A DNA stretch of 38,754 nucleotides. Source: Roseovarius azorensis. Its GTDB lineage: Bacteria > Pseudomonadota > Alphaproteobacteria > Rhodobacterales > Rhodobacteraceae. Numbering within the stretch: position 1 is the stretch's first letter; each line of letters begins with the position of its first letter. The translations under genes were made by a program, and so were the position numbers. The stretch lies in NCBI RefSeq assembly GCF_900109455.1, contig NZ_FOAG01000019.1:1-38754 (forward strand). Reading direction: 5' to 3'. This document shows positions 1-6,285 of this stretch, piece after piece. The notes beneath the pieces are model-generated. The model was not told the DNA's origin. It worked only from the letters and a program-made list of their open reading frames with translations, and searched no databases.

Positions 1-96
1 GACCTGCGCCGCGACGAACGCGATCCGGTGAAGTTGCGCAGCAATGCCCGGTATCAGGACTACTTCCAGCTGCTCTGGTCCGAGTTGGATATCTAA
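1..96 (+). CDS. 3' end of an unidentified gene (partial)
   Basis: An open frame enters from the left edge and stops with TAA at 94-96, giving the last 31 residues of a protein ending in YFQLLWSELDI. The piece is too short to assign to a family and I do not recognise it. It lies on the same strand as hutD, 85 bases upstream, so the two could be co-transcribed, but nothing in the fragment itself points to histidine degradation. Confidence 0.5.
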   Translation, partial: DLRRDERDPVKLRSNARYQDYFQLLWSELDI

Positions 97-181
97 ACAT
101 CCGATGCCGGGCACGACGGCCGCGCAATGCTTCGACAACGGCAAGAATCGACGTCTTGTTTCAGAAAGGCAGGAGTGGACA

Positions 182-754
182 ATGCGGCTGATCCCTTATT
201 CCCGATTGGTTGCAGCGCCGTGGAAGAACGGCGGAGGAGAAACGCGCGAGATCGCAGTATCTCCGTCCGGCGCGGGGTACGACGACTTCGACTGGCGGTT
301 GTCGATCGCCACCATCGCCGAGGACGGAGCCTTTTCGGCTTTTCCGGGCATCGATCGAACGCTGATCCTTCTGGCGGGCAAGGGCGTTGCCATGCGACTG
401 GGTGATCAAGGCGAGCATGTCCTGCAATCTGGCCAACGTCTGCAGTTCGCAGGTGAGCAAATCGTCCAGTCGCGGCTTTTGGACGGCACTGTTCAGGATC
501 TGAACGTCATGCTGCGGCGTGACCGAATGACTGCGCATATCGACACTGAACCACTGCAACGCAGGACAGTTTTGGATCTGGGGATTGGCGGCGGGGCCAT
601 TTTCGTGTGCGAGGGTCAGGCAGTTCTTTCTGACGGCACGGTCCTGGGGCGGTGGGACACGATATTGTCAGAGGCCGACGATATGGAGCAAATTACGTTG
701 ACGGGCAAGGCTGGCCTGATCCTGATCCGATTTCATCCTGTGCCTTGCGCCTGA
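182..754 (+). CDS. hutD: HutD/Ves family protein
   Basis: A 190-residue protein of the HutD/Ves family, small bicupin-like proteins often encoded with histidine-utilisation (hut) genes and thought to modulate that pathway; the biochemical role is not firmly established. The N-terminus (MRLIPYSRLVAAPWKNGGGE) has the family hallmark W-K-N-G-G-G-x-T-R, followed by the typical D-x-F-x-W-R-x-S-I-A and the FSAFPGIDRTL segment. The ATG at 182 is chosen because an AGGAG ribosome-binding site lies about seven bases upstream and the family signature begins there; a longer frame from 44 would add 46 residues unlike the family. No other hut gene is visible. Its 3' end overlaps a possible small minus-strand gene. 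Confidence 0.85.
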   Translation: MRLIPYSRLVAAPWKNGGGETREIAVSPSGAGYDDFDWRLSIATIAEDGAFSAFPGIDRTLILLAGKGVAMRLGDQGEHVLQSGQRLQFAGEQIVQSRLLDGTVQDLNVMLRRDRMTAHIDTEPLQRRTVLDLGIGGGAIFVCEGQAVLSDGTVLGRWDTILSEADDMEQITLTGKAGLILIRFHPVPCA

Positions 755-929
755 CGTGTTCAAGTTCCGATGCGCAGGTCTTCAGGGGGCGCGCTGCCTG
801 CCGTATGAGGTCAATCCGCTCTTTCTCATACTGATCATCTGCACCTCGACCCATCCAGCGACCATGGTCTTCTTTAATCCGTTCGCTAAGTCGTTCGCCA
901 CAGGCCCATGCTTCCAGCCTTAGGTTCAT
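693..929 (-). CDS. possible small third gene of the vapBC operon
   Basis: A 78-residue frame beginning MNLRLEAWACGERLSERIKE and rich in charged, helix-forming residues. It starts 13 bases after the vapC stop codon, with AGGA eight bases before the ATG, so it is placed as a third gene translated from the vapBC transcript. I do not recognise a family. Its last ~20 codons run antisense to the 3' end of hutD and read as low-complexity (GSGSG), so the C-terminus may be an accident of a truncated gene. It is supported only by spacing, the ribosome-binding site and plausible amino-acid composition. Confidence 0.4.
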   Translation of the reverse strand: MNLRLEAWACGERLSERIKEDHGRWMGRGADDQYEKERIDLIRQAARPLKTCASELEHVRRKAQDEIGSGSGQPCPST

Positions 930-942
930 CTGTTCCGTCCTG

Positions 943-1368
943 TCATGCGAGATCAGTTTTCGCAAAATCGTCGCCCTTGTAGAGCAGTGACGCATGAAAA
1001 GCCTTCGCGGCGGCGTAGGCCAGGGCGTCGCCCATGTTGAGTTTGGCAGGGTGCCCGGCAACCTTTCCATACTTTCTGAGTGCCGCGATCGCGGTCGTGC
1101 CCATGCCCTCCGTCAAGTGCATTTCCCGCACGCCAAGCGATCGGATCAGCTCAGCTACAAGTTCGCTCGCCTTGTCAAAGTGGGCCTCGCTGATATGCTT
1201 CGCCCCTTCCGCGTCTCTCAGGCTCCGGGCAATGCCAAGAGTCGTTTCGACACGAACGACAGGCGAGATCATCAGCTTGCCACGGGCGCCTTCCATCGCC
1301 TTCAGCATGGCGGGAGCTTCGGCCTCATTGAGCAGCACGGCGCATAGCGTGCTGGTGTCGATGAACAT
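943..1368 (-). CDS. vapC: VapC family toxin, PIN-domain ribonuclease
   Basis: A 141-residue PIN-domain protein, the toxin half of a type II toxin-antitoxin pair; VapC toxins are Mg-dependent endoribonucleases that usually cleave tRNA or rRNA. The N-terminus MFIDTSTLCAVLLNE places the first acidic residue at Asp4 with the usual S/T after it. The second acidic position is in the VRVET segment, and the C-terminal NMGDALAYAAAK...LLYKGDDF block supplies the conserved D-x-x-x-A-x-A and G-x-D-F motifs, so the active site looks complete. Its ATG overlaps the stop of the antitoxin by one base (TAATG), which indicates translational coupling. Length is normal for the family. Confidence 0.92.
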   Translation of the reverse strand: MFIDTSTLCAVLLNEAEAPAMLKAMEGARGKLMISPVVRVETTLGIARSLRDAEGAKHISEAHFDKASELVAELIRSLGVREMHLTEGMGTTAIAALRKYGKVAGHPAKLNMGDALAYAAAKAFHASLLYKGDDFAKTDLA

Positions 1369-1613
1369 TAGTCGTCACCCCACAGCTCATCCATGAATGG
1401 CTTATCACTGGTCGCGCGAGGTTTAAGCCCGGCGGCGCGCGCCTTCCGCTGCACTTTTGCAACGCGCTCCGCAAGCGTTTCCTGGTTCTCCAAAGCCGCT
1501 ATACTGTTGAGCAGGGCAGCGCGAACAGCTTCGGTTTTCGTCTTCGCACCGGAGGCCGCAAGGTAGCGGTCAACCAGCTTATCTACGTCCGGGTCTTTGA
1601 TGTAGAGGGGCAT
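1368..1613 (-). CDS. vapB: VapB family antitoxin
   Basis: An 81-residue antitoxin of the VapB/Rv0623-like (PSK transcription factor) type. The N-terminal part, MPLYIKDPDVDKLVDRYLA followed by TKTEAVRAALLN, fits a ribbon-helix-helix DNA-binding fold. The C-terminal tail ends in an acidic FMDELWGDD, typical of the flexible segment that inserts into the toxin active site. It is the first gene of the operon, and a palindrome overlaps its promoter and ribosome-binding site, fitting the usual autorepression by the VapBC complex. The ATG at 1613 lies eight bases after an AAAGGA ribosome-binding site. Confidence 0.9.
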   Translation of the reverse strand: MPLYIKDPDVDKLVDRYLAASGAKTKTEAVRAALLNSIAALENQETLAERVAKVQRKARAAGLKPRATSDKPFMDELWGDD

Positions 1614-1614
1614 G

Positions 1615-1663
1615 AGTATATCCTTTCAGGATATACTATATTGCCGATTTGCATATCCTTCAA
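1615..1663 (-). promoter_or_regulatory. vapBC promoter with palindromic operator
   Basis: On the minus strand TTGAAG (1658-1663) and TATAGT (1635-1640) are separated by exactly 17 bases, a good sigma-70 promoter. A perfect 10+10 base inverted repeat with a 3-base loop (AGTATATCCT at 1615-1624, AGGATATACT at 1628-1637) covers the end of the -10 box and the ribosome-binding site of vapB. A further half-site ATATCCTT sits at 1653-1660 next to the -35 box. This is the expected layout for autorepression by a ribbon-helix-helix antitoxin; binding is inferred. Confidence 0.75.
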
Positions 1664-2097
1664 GTGTCGTTAGAGGTGGCGCTGCATTTTCCGCAAGAAA
1701 GTGAAGTTTCCGGGCAATCCTGATCGTTCGCGACCTCGTGCGGGTGCTCGAAGACACGCCCGCCCAAGACCGCGCCCTAAGCTCCGGCCGGCGAACAGTC
1801 TGCGCTCCTCGCTTTCCCCCTGTCCGTCCCTGCGCCGCTGGACCGCGCCGCCCGCCGTTTTGTCCCGGGCCGACGGATCGGCGCGGGCGGCATAGTCCTG
1901 TCAGGAGGCCAATCTCGGTCCGTTCGGGTAACGGTCGCTTTTGCAGTTCGCAGAGAAAGTGTCACTAAGTTCTGCTTTTTCAGCGCAGTTTACCTCTGTG
2001 CTATCGACCAGCGGCGAGAGCGGCCTTTCTTGGCATTATGGGTTTGAAAAACTTGTCGCCATCCTGCATCGAGCGCCCAATTGGGTTTGACCGCAGT
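1664..2097. other. 434-base gap with no convincing gene
   Basis: Frames here are short and arginine/proline-rich, as expected of non-coding GC-rich DNA. A frame reading RDLVRVLEDTPAQDRALSSG around 1730-1790 has a natural-looking composition and could be a leftover of a destroyed gene, but there is no start, no ribosome-binding site and no recognisable family. Nothing else was seen. Confidence 0.4.
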
Positions 2098-3102
2098 TTA
2101 CGCTTCCTCACCGTTGTCCTGCGCGGTCTCGACGTCGAATGCTTGGGATACTTTTGCCGCCGCAGATTGGGACGCAAGAATGCGTTTGCCGTAGCGCGCC
2201 GGCATTTCTGGCGACGCCCAGCGACCGGCGATCATGATCGACGAAAGATCGCACCCCAACCTGAAGGCATCGTGAACGCCTCCCACACGCGTGCTGTGCG
2301 CCGATACGTCTTTTCGCCCGGTGCAGCGCTTGAGGATTCTTGAAACGGTTACCGAGTCGAGCGGACGGTGTTGGCCACCCTTTTGGGATTTTGTAATGAT
2401 TGGATCCGTTGCTTCAAGTTGGGCCTCCGCAATCCAAGCCAACACATCGCGCGTGCCTTTTGCGGACAGGAAAGCATATGCGCCGTATCCATATTGGTCG
2501 GTCTTTGATCGGGCAACATACAGCAGGCTGCTATCATCGTCTTGTCGAATTAGGTCCTTCACCCTGAATGCGACAATTTCTGAGGCGCGGCACCAGGTAT
2601 CTGTCGCAATCCAAAGCAACGCCTTATCGCGCAGGTCGCGTCGGCTGCTTCCCAATGAACCGATTGCTTTCAATACCTCTTTCTTTCCAAGCGGCGGTGC
2701 CTGTTTCTGCATGGCTCCGTATTTTCTTTTGACGCCCTTGAGTGAAAGCGCCACCAGGCGGTGCCGGGTTGGCGAGGGCAAGAATCTTGACCGGTGTAAT
2801 TCGGCGATGCCCCAGAGCCTTGTTCCAATGGTATTGAATGCAATCTTGCCACCCATGTCATCAACCCATGCAGCAATTGTATCTGATGGAACAGGCGGCT
2901 CCGGATTGCGTCCTGTCTCATGACACCATTTTTCGAAGAGCCGAAGTGTCAGTTTGTAGTTTCGCAAGGTGGCCGGGGCAAACGCTGCTTCTGAACGTCT
3001 CTGATATTCCTCGATGAGCTGTGTGCGCCGATGCCCGGAAGAGGAAGTCAGCATGCTGAGCAATTCAACCCGTTCGGTTTGGCGGTCAAACTCCCTTTCC
3101 AT
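2098..3102 (-). CDS. tyrosine recombinase / phage-type integrase
   Basis: A 334-residue site-specific recombinase that cuts and rejoins DNA through a tyrosine nucleophile. Residues ~42-125 form a SAM-like core-binding domain (FAPATLRNYKLTLRLFEKWC). The catalytic domain carries all expected residues: Arg172 (in WCRASEI), beta-hairpin Lys200 (ARSKTD), His269 and Arg272 (HSTR), Trp295 in the His/Trp position (GRWASPEM) and nucleophile Tyr304 (PARYGKR). The ATG at 3102 is used because GGGAGG lies about seven bases upstream; the in-frame extension to 3513 has no family similarity. Attachment sites were not found. It probably mobilised some adjacent segment, possibly the SOS cassette, but that is inference. 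Confidence 0.9.
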   Translation of the reverse strand: MEREFDRQTERVELLSMLTSSSGHRRTQLIEEYQRRSEAAFAPATLRNYKLTLRLFEKWCHETGRNPEPPVPSDTIAAWVDDMGGKIAFNTIGTRLWGIAELHRSRFLPSPTRHRLVALSLKGVKRKYGAMQKQAPPLGKKEVLKAIGSLGSSRRDLRDKALLWIATDTWCRASEIVAFRVKDLIRQDDDSSLLYVARSKTDQYGYGAYAFLSAKGTRDVLAWIAEAQLEATDPIITKSQKGGQHRPLDSVTVSRILKRCTGRKDVSAHSTRVGGVHDAFRLGCDLSSIMIAGRWASPEMPARYGKRILASQSAAAKVSQAFDVETAQDNGEEA

Positions 3103-3183
3103 TCCTGTTTCCTCCCGAGATTGGTTTATTAGGTAATTGTTAAGACTTGATTGCCGTACCCCTGACAAAAAGGAGGCTGAGAC

Positions 3184-3375
3184 ATGCATAGCACAATGGA
3201 CAACCAGCGACGGCTGGAGTTGCTGGAGGCCGCGTTGATTGAATATGTTGAACGTTATGGTCTGTCCGAGAGGGCCAGAGCGGCTTTGATGCCAGGCGCA
3301 TCCGGAACGTCGGAGAATGGACATCGGCAAGCTGACGCATGCTGTGATGGCGAAAGATGGTTTCGAAATTCTTGA
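3184..3375 (+). CDS. small protein of unknown function, divergent from integrase
   Basis: A 63-residue frame with a very strong ribosome-binding site (AGGAGG seven bases before the ATG). The first ~40 residues (LELLEAALIEYVERYGLSER) look like genuine helical protein; the tail is Cys-containing and less convincing, so the gene may be 3'-truncated. I do not recognise a family. It diverges from the integrase across an 81-base AT-richer spacer, a common position for small control proteins such as excisionases, but no helix-turn-helix is evident and no function is claimed. Confidence 0.5.
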   Translation: MHSTMDNQRRLELLEAALIEYVERYGLSERARAALMPGASGTSENGHRQADACCDGERWFRNS

Positions 3376-3558
3376 CCTGTGGACCGATCTAACGCTGTAG
3401 CTTCGATCGAGCCGAAGTCCCGGAAATCCTGCGTTGATGTCAATGGGATGCATTTTGGTGCCACCGTCGCCGGGCGTGCCAAACCTCCCATTATCTGCTT
3501 GGCAATATGCCATGCTGTCCGATGAAAGGCTGAAGAGGGGTCTTTACTCAAGTCGGGT

Positions 3559-3573
3559 GTTCCGCGAATGTTC
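3559..3573 (+). promoter_or_regulatory. LexA (SOS) box, alphaproteobacterial type
   Basis: GTTC at 3559-3562 and GTTC at 3570-3573 are separated by exactly seven bases. GTTC-N7-GTTC is the known LexA recognition sequence in alphaproteobacteria. It lies 31 bases upstream of the first gene of the SRAP-imuA-imuB-dnaE2 operon, where a repressor site is expected. The match is read directly; regulation is inferred from the motif and the gene content. Confidence 0.85.
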
Positions 3574-3604
3574 TTGCCTCTCTTCCTGATTCCCGGGTGA
3601 TCCG

Positions 3605-4282
3605 ATGTGCAACCTCTATTCCCAGACCAAGAGCCAGGACGCGATGCGGCATGTCTTTGACGACATGATCGAGGAGGACGAGGCGTTCGAGGATGCGGCA
3701 GGCAACCTGCCACCAATGGCGGGCATATATCCCGACCATGCCGCACCGATCATCCGGCGTGGCGAGGGCGGGTGGCTGCTGACCAGGGCACGCTGGGGCA
3801 TGCCAACGCCGCAGGTGTTTCTGGAGGGCAAGCGCCGCGATCCGGGCGTGACCAATATCCGGAATGTTGCCTCGCCACATTGGAGACGCTGGCTTGGTGT
3901 CGCCAACCGGTGCCTTGTGCCCTTCACCAGCTTTTCCGAGATCGATAGCCGTGCTGGCGCGCCGCGCAACCATCCCGTCTGGTTTGCCCTTGGGGAAGCG
4001 CGGCCTCTGGCTTTCTTCGCCGGTATTCGCACCGAATGGACTTCGGTGCGCAAGATAAAGGAGGGCGAGATCACGGCGGAGCTTTTCGGGTTTCTGACAT
4101 GCCCGCCCAACCGCGAGGTCAGTGCCGTGCATCCCAAGGCGATGCCGGTCATCCTGACGCAGCCCAGCGATTGGCGGCGCTGGCTGACCGCACCTGCGCC
4201 AGAGGCGCTGCAACTGCAACGGCCCCTGGCAGACGGAATGCTGCAGATCGTGGCGGAGGGGGTGCGGGAAGATGCCGCCTGA
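3605..4282 (+). CDS. SOS response-associated peptidase (SRAP/YedK/HMCES family)
   Basis: A 225-residue SRAP-domain protein. Family members form a stable thiazolidine crosslink between Cys2 and abasic sites in single-stranded DNA, shielding them at stalled forks. The start MCNLYS exposes Cys2 after Met removal; TNIRNV, the PFTSFSEID block (catalytic Glu region) and HPKAMPVIL (catalytic His) are all present. Length is typical. It is the first gene after the LexA box and overlaps imuA by 11 bases, so it is induced with the mutasome. That makes sense, since abasic sites are substrates for both protection and translesion synthesis. Confidence 0.93.
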   Translation: MCNLYSQTKSQDAMRHVFDDMIEEDEAFEDAAGNLPPMAGIYPDHAAPIIRRGEGGWLLTRARWGMPTPQVFLEGKRRDPGVTNIRNVASPHWRRWLGVANRCLVPFTSFSEIDSRAGAPRNHPVWFALGEARPLAFFAGIRTEWTSVRKIKEGEITAELFGFLTCPPNREVSAVHPKAMPVILTQPSDWRRWLTAPAPEALQLQRPLADGMLQIVAEGVREDAA

Positions 4283-4859
4283 CTCTGCTCCCGCTGATCC
4301 CTTCGGGCTTCGCCCTCGGCGCGTGCATGAAGCAGAGGGTCGTGGCCGCCGCGCTTTTGCGCTGTTTCAGGCGGCGCGGCATCCGGGGCCGCTGGTGTGG
4401 ATTGTGCCTTCACATGCGCCGGAATTGCCGATGCTGCGCGGCCTGCCACAAGGTGTGGGGGAACGGCTCCACTTGTTGCGACCCGTCGGGGAAGCCGATC
4501 TCTTGTGGTGTGCCGAAGAGGCGTTGCGCGCAGCGCCTGTCGGTCTGGTGATCGCCGAGCCGGAACGGTCGCTGTCCCTGGTTGCCGGTCGTCGGCTTCA
4601 ACTCGCAGCCGATACCGGCGGCACCACCGGCCTCGTGCTGATCCGGCAGAATGCGGGCAGCAATGCTGCCGAGACCCGCTGGCAGTGTGAACCGCTCGCT
4701 GCGACCGCGGCGGACTCGACTCTGCACCGGTGGAGTCTTAATAAGAACAAAAGAGGAACTCTTGGAAGTTGGACCGTGAACTGGCATGGCGCGTCGGCTG
4801 CTTTCCATATGGTTTCCGAGGCTCGCGAGCGACACGAGTCTGCGGAACCGCCCCGTTGA
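4272..4859 (+). CDS. imuA: ImuA, SOS mutasome accessory protein
   Basis: A 195-residue ImuA-type protein (RecA/SulA-like fold lacking a working ATPase). The family helps recruit ImuB and DnaE2 to the replication fork for damage-induced mutagenesis. Family features seen are the LVWIVPSHAPELPMLRGLPQ region, a VGLVIAEPERSLSLVAGRRLQLAA segment and TGLVLIRQNA. It starts inside the SRAP 3' end (ATG at 4272) and its 3' end overlaps imuB by 74 bases, an unusually long overlap implying translational coupling. The assignment rests on sequence features and on its position directly before imuB. Confidence 0.85.
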   Translation: MPPDSAPADPFGLRPRRVHEAEGRGRRAFALFQAARHPGPLVWIVPSHAPELPMLRGLPQGVGERLHLLRPVGEADLLWCAEEALRAAPVGLVIAEPERSLSLVAGRRLQLAADTGGTTGLVLIRQNAGSNAAETRWQCEPLAATAADSTLHRWSLNKNKRGTLGSWTVNWHGASAAFHMVSEARERHESAEPPR

Positions 4860-6285
4860 GGGGCCCTTCGCCCTGACCCACCGGTCGGGCAATTCCGATC
4901 ACCTGCATTGCCTGAACACGACCGCCACTGCACGGGGGTTGTCGCGTGGCATGCCGCTCGCTGACGCCCGTGCCATCTGTCCTGATCTTGCCACGCGCCC
5001 GGCCGACCTCTACCGCGAGGCGGCGGCGCTTGCCAGCCTGCGCCGCTGGGCCGGACGGTATGCCCCGATGGTAGCGCTTGACGGCATGGACGGGTTGATG
5101 GCGGATATTTCCGGGGTTCCGCATCTCTTTGACGGTGAGATGGACCTGCGCGAAGACCTGCAGGCGCGGCTGGAGCGGGCGGGACTGCATGCCGTCAGCG
5201 CCATTGCCGGGACACGCGGCGCAGCCCACGCGCTTGCCCGCCACGGCGGCGGCATCGTGGCGGACGGAGGGCTGGTCGAGGGGATCGGGCATTTGCCGGT
5301 CAGGGCGCTTCGGATCGATCACGATACCGCAGACGCACTCGCACGGGTCGGCCTGGCACGCATTGCCGATCTGGTCCACCTGCCTCGCGCGCCCCTGGTG
5401 CGGCGTTTCGGGACAGGGCTGGTGCTGCGGCTGGATCAAGCACTCGGGGTGCAGCCGGAACCGGTTGCGGCAGAGCCTTACGCTCCGCATTTCGGGGTGC
5501 GGATGACCCTCCCGGAGCCGATCGGTCTGCAATCGGATGTGATGTCGGGCCTTGAACGGCTGCTGGACCGGCTATGTGCCAGGCTCGCCCTGCATCAGAG
5601 GGGTGCGCGGAGAATGCGGCTGGAGTTGCGGCGCGTGGATCGGGGCACGGCACAGATCGAGATCGGCCTGGCACGCCCCATGCGCGACCCGGTCCGTATC
5701 GCGGCGCTGTTCGCCAGGGGCGTGGGAGAGGTTGATGCCGGCTTTGGTATTGATGCGCTGCGGGTGACGGCACCTCTGACCGAGGCCCTCGCTCCCGAAC
5801 AGATCGGTGGCGGCGCGACAGTCAGGCATGAGGATGCATTGGCCGATCTGTTGTCCTCCATCGGCAATCGCATCGGCTTTGACCGGGTGTTGCGCCTTTC
5901 GCCTGCGACGAGCCTGATCCCGGAGCGCAGCTTTCTGCTCTTTCCCGCGGCCTATTCGGCTCCCGAGCCTTCGCCGCCACGCGCCGGACCCATGCGCCCG
6001 ATCACACTTTTTCCACCCGAGCCTGCGACAGCCGTCACGGGCGCGCCCCCCGCAGGCTTCCGCTGGCGGCGGATGCGCTTCACCACGCTGCGCGCCACCG
6101 GGCCCGAACGGATTACCCCCGAGTGGTGGTTCGACGATCCGGCATGGCGCAATGGTTTGCGCGATTACTGGCGCATCGAGACCCGGGAAGGTCCGCGCCT
6201 GTGGCTGTTCACCACGCCGCAGAAGCGGGATTGGGACGGAGCGCGTGGGCGGCAGGACTGGTATGTGCAGGGAGAATTTCCATGA
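4786..6285 (+). CDS. imuB: ImuB, catalytically inactive Y-family polymerase-like protein
   Basis: A 499-residue DinB/UmuC-superfamily protein acting as the hub of the ImuA-ImuB-DnaE2 mutasome and contacting the beta clamp. The Y-family palm and little-finger regions are present, but the catalytic acidic residues are absent: the N-terminus reads LLSIWFPRLASD where active enzymes have D-x-D-x-F-F-x-x-V-E, and the second site reads DGLMADISG rather than S-x-D-E. This is normal for ImuB. The C-terminal ~70 residues (PEWWFDDPAW, RDYWRIETREG) are the ImuB-specific tail. The stop codon overlaps the dnaE2 start as ATGA. Confidence 0.93.
   Translation: MARRLLSIWFPRLASDTSLRNRPVEGPFALTHRSGNSDHLHCLNTTATARGLSRGMPLADARAICPDLATRPADLYREAAALASLRRWAGRYAPMVALDGMDGLMADISGVPHLFDGEMDLREDLQARLERAGLHAVSAIAGTRGAAHALARHGGGIVADGGLVEGIGHLPVRALRIDHDTADALARVGLARIADLVHLPRAPLVRRFGTGLVLRLDQALGVQPEPVAAEPYAPHFGVRMTLPEPIGLQSDVMSGLERLLDRLCARLALHQRGARRMRLELRRVDRGTAQIEIGLARPMRDPVRIAALFARGVGEVDAGFGIDALRVTAPLTEALAPEQIGGGATVRHEDALADLLSSIGNRIGFDRVLRLSPATSLIPERSFLLFPAAYSAPEPSPPRAGPMRPITLFPPEPATAVTGAPPAGFRWRRMRFTTLRATGPERITPEWWFDDPAWRNGLRDYWRIETREGPRLWLFTTPQKRDWDGARGRQDWYVQGEFP

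Noticed and set aside
3103..3513. N-terminal extension of the integrase to give a 471-residue protein
   Set aside because: The extra residues do not resemble any recombinase, cover the divergent promoter region and the small ORF, and a good ribosome-binding site sits at the internal start 3102.
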